Origin: Spirochaetota bacterium
Lineage (GTDB): Bacteria; Spirochaetota; UBA12135; COTS27; JAFLEE01
Length of the DNA: 64,000 nucleotides
Direction of reading: 5' to 3'
Assembly: GCA_017302015.1 (NCBI GenBank)
Contig: JAFLEE010000010.1
Span: 25,438 to 89,437 of the forward strand
Shown: positions 40,055 through 48,425 of the stretch, one piece after another
How the letters are laid out: each line of letters opens with the position of its first letter
Numbering within the stretch: the stretch's first letter is position 1
Translations under genes and position numbers: made by a program
Notes under the pieces: generated by a model
Seen by the model: the letters and a program-made list of their open reading frames with translations, nothing else
What the model was told of the DNA's origin: nothing
Databases searched by the model: none

Positions 40055-40486
40055 ATGGCCAACCAACCGGAAAAGGAAAAAGACGCCGCTGAACCCAAGA
40101 AGGAGGGCGCCGCCGCCCCCAAGAAGAAGATCAAGCGGCACGTCGCCCAGGGCATCGTGCATGTCCAGAACACGTTCAACAATACGATCGTCACCGTGAC
40201 CGACCTCACGGGGAACGTGATCTCCTGGGCCAGCGCGGGGCACCTCAAGTTCCGCGGCGCCAAGAAGAGCACGCCGTTCGCCTCCCAAGTGACCGCGGCC
40301 GCCGCCATGGAGAACGCCGTGAAGGCCGGGCTGCGCGAAGTCAAAGTGTTCGTCAAGGGTCCCGGGTTCGGGCGCGAGTCGGCCATCCGGGCCATCGCCC
40401 GCTCGGGCGTGCGCATCGCCCTCATCAAGGACGTCACGGGCGTTCCCCACAACGGTTGCCGGCCCCGCAAAATCCGGCGCATCTAG
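40055..40486 (+). CDS. rpsK: 30S ribosomal protein S11
   Basis: This is a 143-residue platform protein. The core GIVHVQNTFNNTIVTVTDLTGNVISWASAGHLKFRGAKKSTPFASQ and VTGVPHNGCRPRKIRRI is typical. The N-terminal ~28 residues are an unusual Lys/Ala/Glu-rich extension. Confidence 0.97.
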   Translation: MANQPEKEKDAAEPKKEGAAAPKKKIKRHVAQGIVHVQNTFNNTIVTVTDLTGNVISWASAGHLKFRGAKKSTPFASQVTAAAAMENAVKAGLREVKVFVKGPGFGRESAIRAIARSGVRIALIKDVTGVPHNGCRPRKIRRI

Positions 40487-40494
40487 GAGTACCC

Positions 40495-41121
40495 ATGGCC
40501 CGCTATATTGGACCCGTCTGCCGCCTTTGCCGGCGCGAAAAAAACAAGTTGTTCCTCAAGGGCGACCGCTGCTACTCCGCCAAGTGCGCCATCGAGAAGA
40601 AGAAGGGGCCCCCCGGCGTGGCCCTCCCCCGCAAGAAGAACATGTCGGAGTTCGGTCAGCAACTGCGCGAGAAGCAGAAGGTGAAGCGCCACTACGGGCT
40701 GCTCGAGAAGCAGTTCCGCCTGTACTTCGAGAAATGCGCCCGCATGGAGGGCGACACGGGCGCCCTGCTGCTCAACACCCTCGAGAAGCGCCTCGACAAC
40801 GTCGTCTACCGCCTCGGCTTCGCCTCCAGCCGCAGCGCTTCGCGGCAGCTCGTCCGACACAATAACATCCTGGTCAACGGGAAGCGGGTCAATATCCCCT
40901 CCACCCAGGTCCGGCTCAACGACCAGATCGCCCTCACCCCCGATATGAAGGAGAACGCGGCGGTCGTCGCCTCCCTCCAATCCAAGGCGTCCTCCGGGAC
41001 CAAGCCCTGGCTCGACCTGAACCCCGAGACGAAGGTCGGCTCGGTGCTCAAGGAACCCGCCCGCGAGGACGTGGACATCGAGATCGAAGAAAACCTCATC
41101 GTCGAGCTTTACAGCCGCTAA
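40495..41121 (+). CDS. rpsD: 30S ribosomal protein S4, zinc-binding form
   Basis: This is a 208-residue assembly-initiator protein. The N-terminus MARYIGPVCRLCRREKNKLFLKGDRCYSAKC keeps the four zinc cysteines. The S4 RNA-binding domain (LDNVVYRLGFASSRSASRQLVRHNNILVNGKRVNIPS) follows. In E. coli S4 represses the alpha operon; no target is evident here. Confidence 0.97.
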   Translation: MARYIGPVCRLCRREKNKLFLKGDRCYSAKCAIEKKKGPPGVALPRKKNMSEFGQQLREKQKVKRHYGLLEKQFRLYFEKCARMEGDTGALLLNTLEKRLDNVVYRLGFASSRSASRQLVRHNNILVNGKRVNIPSTQVRLNDQIALTPDMKENAAVVASLQSKASSGTKPWLDLNPETKVGSVLKEPAREDVDIEIEENLIVELYSR

Positions 41122-41150
41122 CGCGCCGCGCACGCAGGGGAACATACACG

Positions 41151-42155
41151 ATGGTTGAAAAAAGACTCGTTTCCGAATTCAAACGGCCCAAAGTGGTCGA
41201 GTACAAGCAGGACCTCGACCAGAAGGACTTCGGCGTGTTCACCGCGAAGCCCTACGAGCGCGGGTTCGGCACCACGGTCGGCAATTCGCTGCGGCGGACG
41301 CTCCTGTCCGCCATGCCCGGCAACGCGATCATCGCGGTGCGGTTCGACAAGATCAACAACGAATTCCAGAACGTCAAGGGCGTCCTCCAGGACACCACCG
41401 AGATCTGCGCCAACCTCAAACGGGTGGCCATCATCCTCAAAGACGCCAATATCCGCACGCGGGTGCTGGACTTCGAGATCAAGGGCAAGCGGCAGTTCAC
41501 GGCGGGCGACCTCAAGGTCGACGAGACGATCGACGTGGGCAACCCCGACCTCGTCCTCTTCACCGCCAACAAGGACGCCGAGTTCACCTTCAGCGTGCAG
41601 GTCGATTCCGGTCGCGGCTACGTGCCGTCCGAGATGTTCGCCGACGCCGTGGAGACCAGCGGCGTGATCCTCCTCGACGCGAACTACAGCCCGGTGCGCA
41701 ACGTGACCTTCAACGTCGCCCCGCTGCGCATCGGCAACCGGAGCGACTACGAGAAGCTCACCCTCGAGATCCAGACCAACGGGCTGCTGACCCCCGAGCA
41801 GGCGCTGCGAGAGGCCGCCCAGATCCTGAAGGAATCCTACTTCACCTTCAATAACCTCGAGGCCGAGACCCTCACCTCCGCGGTGGACGACCGCCGCGAT
41901 GGCGTCGTGTCCGATCGCGACAAGGTGTTCTACCAGTCGGTCTACGCCATGGAATTCACGGTGCGGACCTACTACTTCCTGAAGCTCAACGACGTCCGCC
42001 AGGTCGGGCAGCTCGTGACGAAGACGGAAGAGGAGATCCGCGAGAAGAAGAAGTTCACCGCGGAAGTGCTCACCGATATCCGGGAAAAACTGGAAGCGAA
42101 AGGGCTGACCCTCGGCATGAAGAACATCGATTACCAGCCGAAAGGCATGCTCTAA
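41151..42155 (+). CDS. rpoA: RNA polymerase alpha subunit
   Basis: This is a 334-residue protein. The N-terminal dimerisation domain contains GFGTTVGNSLRRTLLSAMPGNAI. The C-terminal domain contains SVYAMEFTVRTYYFLKLNDVRQVGQLVTKTEEEIREKKKF, corresponding to the helix-hairpin-helix that contacts UP elements and activators. The C-terminal domain is somewhat diverged from the usual LSVRAYNCLKR form. Confidence 0.96.
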   Translation: MVEKRLVSEFKRPKVVEYKQDLDQKDFGVFTAKPYERGFGTTVGNSLRRTLLSAMPGNAIIAVRFDKINNEFQNVKGVLQDTTEICANLKRVAIILKDANIRTRVLDFEIKGKRQFTAGDLKVDETIDVGNPDLVLFTANKDAEFTFSVQVDSGRGYVPSEMFADAVETSGVILLDANYSPVRNVTFNVAPLRIGNRSDYEKLTLEIQTNGLLTPEQALREAAQILKESYFTFNNLEAETLTSAVDDRRDGVVSDRDKVFYQSVYAMEFTVRTYYFLKLNDVRQVGQLVTKTEEEIREKKKFTAEVLTDIREKLEAKGLTLGMKNIDYQPKGML

Positions 42156-42177
42156 CCACGGATCACCGGAGACCGTC

Positions 42178-42591
42178 ATGAACCACCAGAACGGCGTCAA
42201 AAAAATCGGCAAAGACAGCCGCCACCGTATCGCGCTGCTCAAGGGCCTCGCCACCTCGCTCTTCCGACACGAGCACGTGGTGACGACCACCGCCAAGGGC
42301 AAGAGCCTGAAATCCTTCGCCGAGAGCCTCATCGAGCGCGGCAAGGTGGACACGCTCCATAACCGGCGCATGGCCTACCGGGCCATCCGGGACACCGCCG
42401 TGCTCAAGAAACTCTTCGAGAACATCGGCAAGCGCTACCAGAACCGCAAGGGCGGCTACACCCGCCTGCTCCACCTCGGCATGCGCAAGGGCGACGGCGG
42501 GGAGACCTGCCGCATCGAACTCGTCGAGGAACTCCTGTCCCCCGACGCGGCCCCGAAGGCCCCCGAAACGAAGGGAACGGCCGCCGGATGA
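42178..42591 (+). CDS. rplQ: 50S ribosomal protein L17
   Basis: This is a 137-residue protein: MNHQNGVKKIGKDSRHRIALLKGLATSLFRHEHVVTTTAKGKSL and RKGGYTRLLHLGMRKGDGGETCRIELV. It is the usual last ribosomal gene after rpoA; here it is coupled by ATGA to a DksA/TraR-like gene. Confidence 0.96.
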   Translation: MNHQNGVKKIGKDSRHRIALLKGLATSLFRHEHVVTTTAKGKSLKSFAESLIERGKVDTLHNRRMAYRAIRDTAVLKKLFENIGKRYQNRKGGYTRLLHLGMRKGDGGETCRIELVEELLSPDAAPKAPETKGTAAG

Positions 42592-43061
42592 ACAAGAAAC
42601 TGCTGAAGCAGTTTGAGAAGCGGCTCTTGGGCGAGCGGGAAAAGCTCCTCGCCAAACTAAACCTCGAGAAAGAGGCGTTCGTCGACCTGAAACGGAACGA
42701 GGTCGGCGACATTGTGGACAAGGCCTTCACCCAATGGGAGAAGGACCGGGCCATCGACATCAGCGAGGGCGACAAGCGGGTCCTCGTCGAGATCGACCGT
42801 GCGCTGCACCGCATGCGCACCGGCGGCTACGGCGTGTGCATCCTCTGCAATTGCGACATCGACCCCATGCGCCTCGAGGCCCTGCCCTGGACGCAGACCT
42901 GCGTTGATCCGAAGCGTTGCCGAGCCAATAAGGCGGCGAACCCCTCGGTCAAACCCGCGCCCGCCGTGAAGGCGGCCGTGGAGCCGACGAAGCCCGCGGC
43001 GAAGGCGGCGGCTTCCTCCAAGGCCAGCGCCAAGCCCTCCGCCAAACGCCGCGCGAAATAA
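42588..43061 (+). CDS. DksA/TraR-like zinc-finger protein
   Basis: This is a 157-residue protein. The N-terminal coiled-coil (LLKQFEKRLLGEREKLLAKLNLEKEAF) and the VGDIVDKAFTQWEKDRAIDIS segment lead to the C4-type finger. Cys84, Cys87 and Cys105 are present with RLEALPWTQTC, but the fourth ligand would be Cys111 (C-x5-C) instead of the usual C-x2-C. A 40-residue Ala/Lys/Pro-rich tail follows. DksA relatives bind the RNA polymerase secondary channel and control rRNA and ribosomal genes. Coupling to rplQ suggests a dose linked to ribosome synthesis; that is inference. Confidence 0.8.
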   Translation: MNKKLLKQFEKRLLGEREKLLAKLNLEKEAFVDLKRNEVGDIVDKAFTQWEKDRAIDISEGDKRVLVEIDRALHRMRTGGYGVCILCNCDIDPMRLEALPWTQTCVDPKRCRANKAANPSVKPAPAVKAAVEPTKPAAKAAASSKASAKPSAKRRAK

Positions 43062-45032
43062 ATGGGCCGGGTCGCGGTCGCTTTCAAGCGGCCCCTCTCC
43101 CGGTTCTACTCCTACGACGCGCCCGATCCCGAGGCCGCGCATTGGCGCCGCGTCGAGGTCGAACTGGGGCACAAGAAGACCCTCGGGGTGTGCCTGCCCG
43201 AATCCTATTGCGGCGAGGAGTCGGGTTTCGCCCTCAAGCCCCTGGGCAGGATCCTGGACCGAGACCCCATGCTCGACGGCGAGCGAGTGGATCTGGCCCT
43301 CTGGATCGCCGACTATTTCCACTCGGCCCCGGGGGAGGCCCTCGGGCTCTTTTTCCCCTTCGGGGATTATGCGCTCCCGGCGAAGGAGCGGAAAGCCAAG
43401 GCGAAGCCCGTCTATCTGCCGAGTTTGGGGGAGGCCCTCGCCCTGAACGAGGAGCAGGAAAAGGCGGTCGCCCAAATTCTCGGGGCATCGGGCAAGTCGC
43501 CCATCAGCCTGGTGCACGGGGTCACGGGGAGCGGCAAGACCTGGGTCTATGCCGAATTGATCCGGCGCGTGATGCTCGCGGGGAAGCAGGCCATCCTCGC
43601 GCTCCCCGAAATCGCCCTCACCCCCCAATTGGAGGGTTTTTTCCGGGAACGCTTCGGGGATCGTCTCGCGGTCATCCATAGCCGGATCCCCGACGCGCGA
43701 AAGTACGCCGATTGGTTGCGCATCGCGCGGGGGGAAGCCGGCCTGGTTCTCGGCGCCCGTTCGGCGATCTTCGCTCCGCTGCGAACCCCCGGCCTCATCT
43801 GCCTGGATGAGGAGCACGAGGCCACCTATAAGAATAACCAGGTGCCGCGCTACCATGCCCGCACCGTCGCCCAAGTGCGCTGCGCCCGCGCCGGCGCGCC
43901 GTTGGTGCTGGGATCGGCGACGCCGAGCCTCGAGGCCCGCTACCAGGCGGAGCAGGGGCGCATCGGGATGGTGCGCTTGACCCGGCGCTACCATGCGGCC
44001 GGATTGCCGGTATCGGAAGTGGTGGCCCCCTCCGGGATCCCGGGGATGCTCCTCCCGGAGCGGGCGGTGCGCGAGATCGCGCGGCGAAAGGCTCTCGGGG
44101 AACAGGTGCTCGTCTACCTCAACAAGCGCGGGTACGCAAGCGGCCGGCGCTGCGGGTCGTGCGGCTGGATCCAGGGCTGCCCGCGCTGCTCCGTGAGCCT
44201 GACCTGGCACAAGAGCCGGCGGCGCTGCGATTGCCATTTTTGCGGGCATTCCGAGGCGGTGCTCGAGGCCTGCCCGCGCTGCGGTACGGCGCCCCTCCTC
44301 GAGGCGGGCTACGGCACCGAGCGCATCGAGGAGGAGTTCGGCAAGCGGCTCCCCGGGGTGCGCGTTGGGCGCTTGGATTCAGACCGGATCCGCAAGGAGA
44401 AGGACGGTTGGGCCGTCTTGGAGGCATTCCGCTCCGGCGCCTTGGACGTGCTCGTGGGCACCCAGATGCTCACCAAGGGGCATGATTTCCCCAAGGTGAA
44501 CTTGGTGGTCGTCCTCTTCCCCGAGAACCTCCTCGTGTTCCCGGATTTCAGGGCTTCGGAGCGGACCTTCTCCCAGATCACCCAGGTCAGCGGTCGGTCG
44601 GGGAGGCGTGGGCTGGAAGGGTCGGTGATGATCGTGAGCGCCTGGGCCGACCAGCCGGCCATCGAATGGGGGCGGCGCCAGGATTACGAGGCCTTCTACG
44701 AGGCCGAGCGCGAAGTCAGGCGGCGTTTCGACTGGCCCCCCTTCGCCAAGATGATGCGCCTGGTGCTGCGGGGACCGAGCCAGCCCGCCGTGAAGGCCGC
44801 GGCCGAAAAACTCGGCGGGGAACTCGCCCAGCGGCTCGGGGAATCCGCCATCCTCTTGGGGCCCGCTCCCTGCCTCTTGGAGCGCGTGAAGAACCATTGG
44901 CGCCACCAACTCGTGCTGAAGATCCGCGACGAGAAAGCGTTCCGCGCGGCGATCCGGGGCTTCCGGGAGGGGGTGAAGGTCCGTCCCCCCCTCTACCTCG
45001 AGTTCGACATGGATCCGATGGATATGCTTTGA
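43062..45032 (+). CDS. priA: Primosomal helicase PriA
   Basis: This is a 656-residue helicase that restarts stalled replication forks. Walker A is GVTGSGKT, with LPEIALTPQLEGFF and LDEEHEATYKNNQVPRYHARTVAQVR as family segments. The zinc-binding insert has paired cysteines (CGSCGWIQGCPRCSVSL, CDCHFCGH, CPRCG). The helicase C lobe ends QVSGRSGRRGLEGSVMI. The ATG immediately follows the preceding stop codon. It is somewhat shorter than E. coli PriA. Confidence 0.94.
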   Translation: MGRVAVAFKRPLSRFYSYDAPDPEAAHWRRVEVELGHKKTLGVCLPESYCGEESGFALKPLGRILDRDPMLDGERVDLALWIADYFHSAPGEALGLFFPFGDYALPAKERKAKAKPVYLPSLGEALALNEEQEKAVAQILGASGKSPISLVHGVTGSGKTWVYAELIRRVMLAGKQAILALPEIALTPQLEGFFRERFGDRLAVIHSRIPDARKYADWLRIARGEAGLVLGARSAIFAPLRTPGLICLDEEHEATYKNNQVPRYHARTVAQVRCARAGAPLVLGSATPSLEARYQAEQGRIGMVRLTRRYHAAGLPVSEVVAPSGIPGMLLPERAVREIARRKALGEQVLVYLNKRGYASGRRCGSCGWIQGCPRCSVSLTWHKSRRRCDCHFCGHSEAVLEACPRCGTAPLLEAGYGTERIEEEFGKRLPGVRVGRLDSDRIRKEKDGWAVLEAFRSGALDVLVGTQMLTKGHDFPKVNLVVVLFPENLLVFPDFRASERTFSQITQVSGRSGRRGLEGSVMIVSAWADQPAIEWGRRQDYEAFYEAEREVRRRFDWPPFAKMMRLVLRGPSQPAVKAAAEKLGGELAQRLGESAILLGPAPCLLERVKNHWRHQLVLKIRDEKAFRAAIRGFREGVKVRPPLYLEFDMDPMDML

Positions 45033-45047
45033 GAGGGGACCCCCCGG

Positions 45048-46631
45048 TCAAAAGACGGGCTGGGTGAAGGAGTTCACCGGCACGAACTCTTCCTTCCCGC
45101 CACGGCCGCCGCCGCCCGAGTGGCTGGAATAGATGAGCGTCTGGTAGCAGCCGAACCGGTTGAAGAGGCGGTCGTCGAGGCGCGGCATATGGGGATCGTC
45201 CATGAAAGGGAAATAGACGATGGCGTCTTGCGCCAGGGAACTATCGGAGAGCGGCGTGAGCACGAAGGATTTCTGGGACCGGGGCGCATGGCGCGAATAG
45301 CAGGAGAGGCGGTTCTCGGGCTTCTTCGGGCCGAAGCCGGTGAACTTGTCGACGTGGATGATGCGCTCGAAGCGCTCGTCGGAGAAGCCGGGGGGGAGGG
45401 TGAACATGGGCTTCATGAAATGGATGAAGATCTCGAGGTCGTCGTGGTCGGCGCTCATGCGCTCCTGGTAGGCGCCATAGAAGAGCCGCCGCCACGCCCG
45501 GTCGGGGGGGTAGTGGAGGCGGTTATCGGAGCCGAGGAGGGGCTCCATCTCCATGAGTTCGGCGCCGTTGAACCCGAAGCATTCCACGGGAATCCCGAAA
45601 TCGCGGATCTTCTCGAGGAGTACGTGGTAGGGGAGGGTCTCCTTCTGGAACGTCTCGAGCACGGGCGGGTAGATGCGGCGGATTTCCTCCTCGAGTTGTT
45701 CGTCGGTCACGGCCTTTCCGGCGAGGTAATCGTCGATGACCGGCTGGCTCTCGCGGGCGAGGTCGATGTAGATCTTGCGGACCTTCTTGAGCTCGTAGAT
45801 CATCGGAAGCAGGATCGAGACGTCGGCGGCTACGAAGGGGGAGATGGTCCACCAGATCCACAGGAGCAGGTTCTTGCGGGGGAGCTGCTGGTGCACGTAA
45901 TCCTCGAAGGCGAGCTTGCGGGCTTCGAACTCGGCGGCGACGTCGCGGCAGATCTCCCGTTCCCGTTCGACCTGTTCCCCCGCGGCGCCCGGGGTCTCGA
46001 GGTAGCGGTAGGCCGACTCGTCCAATCCGAGGAGCTGCTTCGCCTTGCAGGTGCCCAGGAGATCGCGCACCGCCTTTTTTTCGAGGGCGCAAGTCCGTTG
46101 GAAGGAGCCCGTACGCACCCGGGCGACGAACATCAGCGCGAGGGCGTGGGACCGGTGGGTCGCCGCGTCATCTAAGGAGAGGGTGGCGAATTCCTCCTCG
46201 GATAATTGCCCCCGGCGGGCTTCCAGGTAGGCATCGAGGTCGCCATATAGGTCGATGGCCGCATCGGGCGGGGCCCCGTGTTGGAGGGCGTATTGGAAGG
46301 CCGCGTAGAGGTGGAACTCGCGCAGGATCTTGCCGACGAGGGTGTGGTAGAAGAAATCGCGCACGTAGAGGATGCGATTGGCGGTATCGAGGAGCACGGG
46401 TTCTTCGGGCAGGGCGGCCTGCACGAGGCGGATGGAGGCGGGGTGCTCGTGGAACCAGGCGAGGAGGTCGCCCCACTGGCCGCTCTTCTGGTGGTAGGAT
46501 TCGAGGTCTTCGATGGCGCGCTCGAGTTCGAGAGTGTGGGGAAGGGCATCGGCGAGGCCGACGCGGTCTTCTTCGGGGAGCGCGGCCAGGGCGGCGGCAT
46601 CGAGTATTCTAAAGAAGGAACGCATCGCCAT
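45048..46631 (-). CDS. Unknown membrane-associated protein (~527 aa)
   Basis: I do not recognise the family. The product starts MAMRSFFRILDAAALAALPEE; a much longer in-frame extension upstream runs through the neighbouring gene in the wrong frame and is rejected. Residues 1-250 are mostly helical and acidic. One clear hydrophobic helix (NLLLWIWWTISPFVAADVSILLP) lies near the middle, followed by IYELKKVRKIYIDLARESQPVIDDYLAG. The C-terminal part has aromatic-rich segments (FTGFGPKKPENRLSCYSRHAP) and a GGGGRGGKE stretch. It is the last gene of a minus-strand trio with a zinc-ribbon protein and a phosphatase. Confidence 0.65.
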   Translation of the reverse strand: MAMRSFFRILDAAALAALPEEDRVGLADALPHTLELERAIEDLESYHQKSGQWGDLLAWFHEHPASIRLVQAALPEEPVLLDTANRILYVRDFFYHTLVGKILREFHLYAAFQYALQHGAPPDAAIDLYGDLDAYLEARRGQLSEEEFATLSLDDAATHRSHALALMFVARVRTGSFQRTCALEKKAVRDLLGTCKAKQLLGLDESAYRYLETPGAAGEQVEREREICRDVAAEFEARKLAFEDYVHQQLPRKNLLLWIWWTISPFVAADVSILLPMIYELKKVRKIYIDLARESQPVIDDYLAGKAVTDEQLEEEIRRIYPPVLETFQKETLPYHVLLEKIRDFGIPVECFGFNGAELMEMEPLLGSDNRLHYPPDRAWRRLFYGAYQERMSADHDDLEIFIHFMKPMFTLPPGFSDERFERIIHVDKFTGFGPKKPENRLSCYSRHAPRSQKSFVLTPLSDSSLAQDAIVYFPFMDDPHMPRLDDRLFNRFGCYQTLIYSSHSGGGGRGGKEEFVPVNSFTQPVF

Positions 46632-46663
46632 AAATGTAAGCGGTGGCGGGGGCCCGAGCAAGC

Positions 46664-47713
46664 TCAGGCGAGGAGCTTGTGGAAATGGGCCGTGGCCTTC
46701 ACGGAGCCCAGCCTCGACCAGGACTGGAAAAGGGGCTGGAATTCGGGGAACTGGCGAAGGCCCACGCGCTTCTCCTCTTCGAGGGCGACGAAGTGCCCGT
46801 CGTGCTCGAACCAGAGCATGCGGAAATAGCGACTGAGGGCGTTCTTCAGGGGCGAGGGGGTCTTGACCTTCGACCAGGCCGACACCGCTTCCCCGCTTAA
46901 ATGGTCGCACACTTGGCGTTGGAACCAAACCTCGGGCGCGGAGGCTGTCAGGTGGATTTCGCCGTGTTCCAGGTGCCAGGGGGACGTTTTGGGGCGGGCC
47001 GGATCTTGGAAGAATATCGGCAGGTCGGGGAGGCGGAAATCTCGGTCGAGGGTTCGCAGGAAGGACGCGACGCGATCGGCGGTCTCCACCGCCTTCTCGA
47101 TGCCGGGCAACCCCGTCGGTTTGCAGAACACGCAAGCAGGCCAGGGAGTGCCTGCGAGGAGGTCGCGGGTGGGGAGGCCGCAGAAGGTGCAACGGGGACC
47201 GGCCTCGAAACAACTCGGGCAATAGGCGCCCTTGCGCCACTCGAACCGGCGGGCCTCGCCCCCCAGGGCGGCGCCGCAGCAGGTACAAGCGCGAGCGCGG
47301 CAATCTTCGCAGGCATCGCCCTTCCCCAGGGTGCCGGGCTTGTGGACTTCCATGCAATGGGGACAGCGCTTGGCCGATTGGCGGCAACCGCGGCAGATAT
47401 GCGTGCGTTCGGGGGCATAGAGGACGAACCGGGCGTCGCCCAGGTCCTGGCCGCACAGGGCGCAGAGTTTGGGGCGGCCGATGGTATCGAGGCGGGCGAG
47501 TTTGGCCATCGCGGCCTCGTGGAGGCGGGCGGCCTGGGCCCGGGTGTCGATGCGCTCCATACTCGCGGGCACGAGGCCCTTCGGGTACGGGTCGGCCTTT
47601 GGCGCGGGGGGCGCCGGCGGCGCGGATTCGGGGCCGCGCACGCGCAGGGCCCCGGCCTTCTCATCCTCGCTGAGCTTCTTCCATCCATCCCACGTTCGGA
47701 TACCGGCGGCCAT
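46664..47713 (-). CDS. Cysteine-rich multi-zinc-ribbon protein
   Basis: Function unknown; the product has 349 residues. The start MAAGIRTWDGWKKLSEDEK is preceded by AGGA 6 nt before the ATG. Residues ~85-215 carry at least eight CxxC pairs (CALC, CRGC, CPHC, CEDC, CTCC, CPSC, CTFC, CVFC), enough for about four zinc ribbons or treble clefs. The C-terminal ~130 residues are a separate domain with conserved-looking His and Trp (SPWHLEHGEIHL, WFEHDGHFVALEEE), but no HExxH metallopeptidase motif. It starts 2 bp after the phosphatase stop and ends 32 bp before the 527-residue gene, so the three are almost certainly one operon. Confidence 0.68.
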   Translation of the reverse strand: MAAGIRTWDGWKKLSEDEKAGALRVRGPESAPPAPPAPKADPYPKGLVPASMERIDTRAQAARLHEAAMAKLARLDTIGRPKLCALCGQDLGDARFVLYAPERTHICRGCRQSAKRCPHCMEVHKPGTLGKGDACEDCRARACTCCGAALGGEARRFEWRKGAYCPSCFEAGPRCTFCGLPTRDLLAGTPWPACVFCKPTGLPGIEKAVETADRVASFLRTLDRDFRLPDLPIFFQDPARPKTSPWHLEHGEIHLTASAPEVWFQRQVCDHLSGEAVSAWSKVKTPSPLKNALSRYFRMLWFEHDGHFVALEEEKRVGLRQFPEFQPLFQSWSRLGSVKATAHFHKLLA

Positions 47714-47715
47714 GG

Positions 47716-48360
47716 TCAATCCTGGAAGGGGACTTGGATGAACTCGCGCTCGGGGAGGAGGAGCGCGGTGAGTTGGCGCCGGTAGACGCAGCCCGTATCG
47801 ATGTTCGCGTAATGGGGGGTGAGGACCGGCTTCACCACCGGGGAATGGCCGAAGACCACGAAGTGCCCGTCGAGGTGGACGCGGCCGCGGTTCCAAAGGA
47901 TGGACATCATGACCTGCTGGGGGCCCGGGGCGTGGAGGAGATCGATGGAATCCTTGAGCGAAAGGCCCTTGCGCACCCCCGCATGGCTGATGAGCAGGTT
48001 CGTTCCGCCCGGCTGCTCGATATCGATGAAGAGGGGGAAGGAGCGCACGGATTCCACCAGTTCGAGGAGTTCATCATGGGAACGGTAATTGCGCAGGGTA
48101 TCGCCGCCGCCATTGGCCAGCCAGGATTCATGGTTGGGAAGGCCGGGGTGGTGCCCGGTGAGCATCAGCCATTCGTGGTTGCCCAGGACGCACGAGAGGC
48201 CGCGTTCCTTGGCCAGGGCGACCACCGCGCGGGAGTCGGGCCCCCGGTCGATGAGGTCACCCAATTGGTAGATTTGGTGGCGGGGGGGGAGGATATCGAG
48301 GAGCGCCCGCAGCGATTTGACGCAGCCGTGCACATCGCCGATGATCGCGAGCCGCTCCAC
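47716..48360 (-). CDS. PPP-family metallophosphatase (Ser/Thr phosphatase-like)
   Basis: This is a 214-residue phosphoesterase with the PPP signature motifs in order: GDVHG (residues 8-12), GDLIDRGPDS and GNHE. A C-terminal GHSPV and NIDTGCVY follow. These bind two metals. Short bacterial relatives include PrpA/PrpB protein phosphatases and ApaH-like hydrolases, and the sequence alone does not separate them. The start is GTG. It leads a three-gene operon and diverges from menF across 65 bp that contain two GGGCCC palindromes. Confidence 0.86.
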   Translation of the reverse strand: MERLAIIGDVHGCVKSLRALLDILPPRHQIYQLGDLIDRGPDSRAVVALAKERGLSCVLGNHEWLMLTGHHPGLPNHESWLANGGGDTLRNYRSHDELLELVESVRSFPLFIDIEQPGGTNLLISHAGVRKGLSLKDSIDLLHAPGPQQVMMSILWNRGRVHLDGHFVVFGHSPVVKPVLTPHYANIDTGCVYRRQLTALLLPEREFIQVPFQD

Positions 48361-48425
48361 CCCACGAAGCTAAACCGGGCCCAGAAAAAAGTCAATGGAG
48401 GGTTCCCGGGCCCTGCATGAAATAA

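Noticed and set aside
46632-47456. 275-residue N-terminal extension of the unknown 527-residue protein
   Set aside because: It overlaps the zinc-ribbon gene in a different frame and consists of Pro/Arg-rich noise; the protein-like sequence starts at MAMRSFF.
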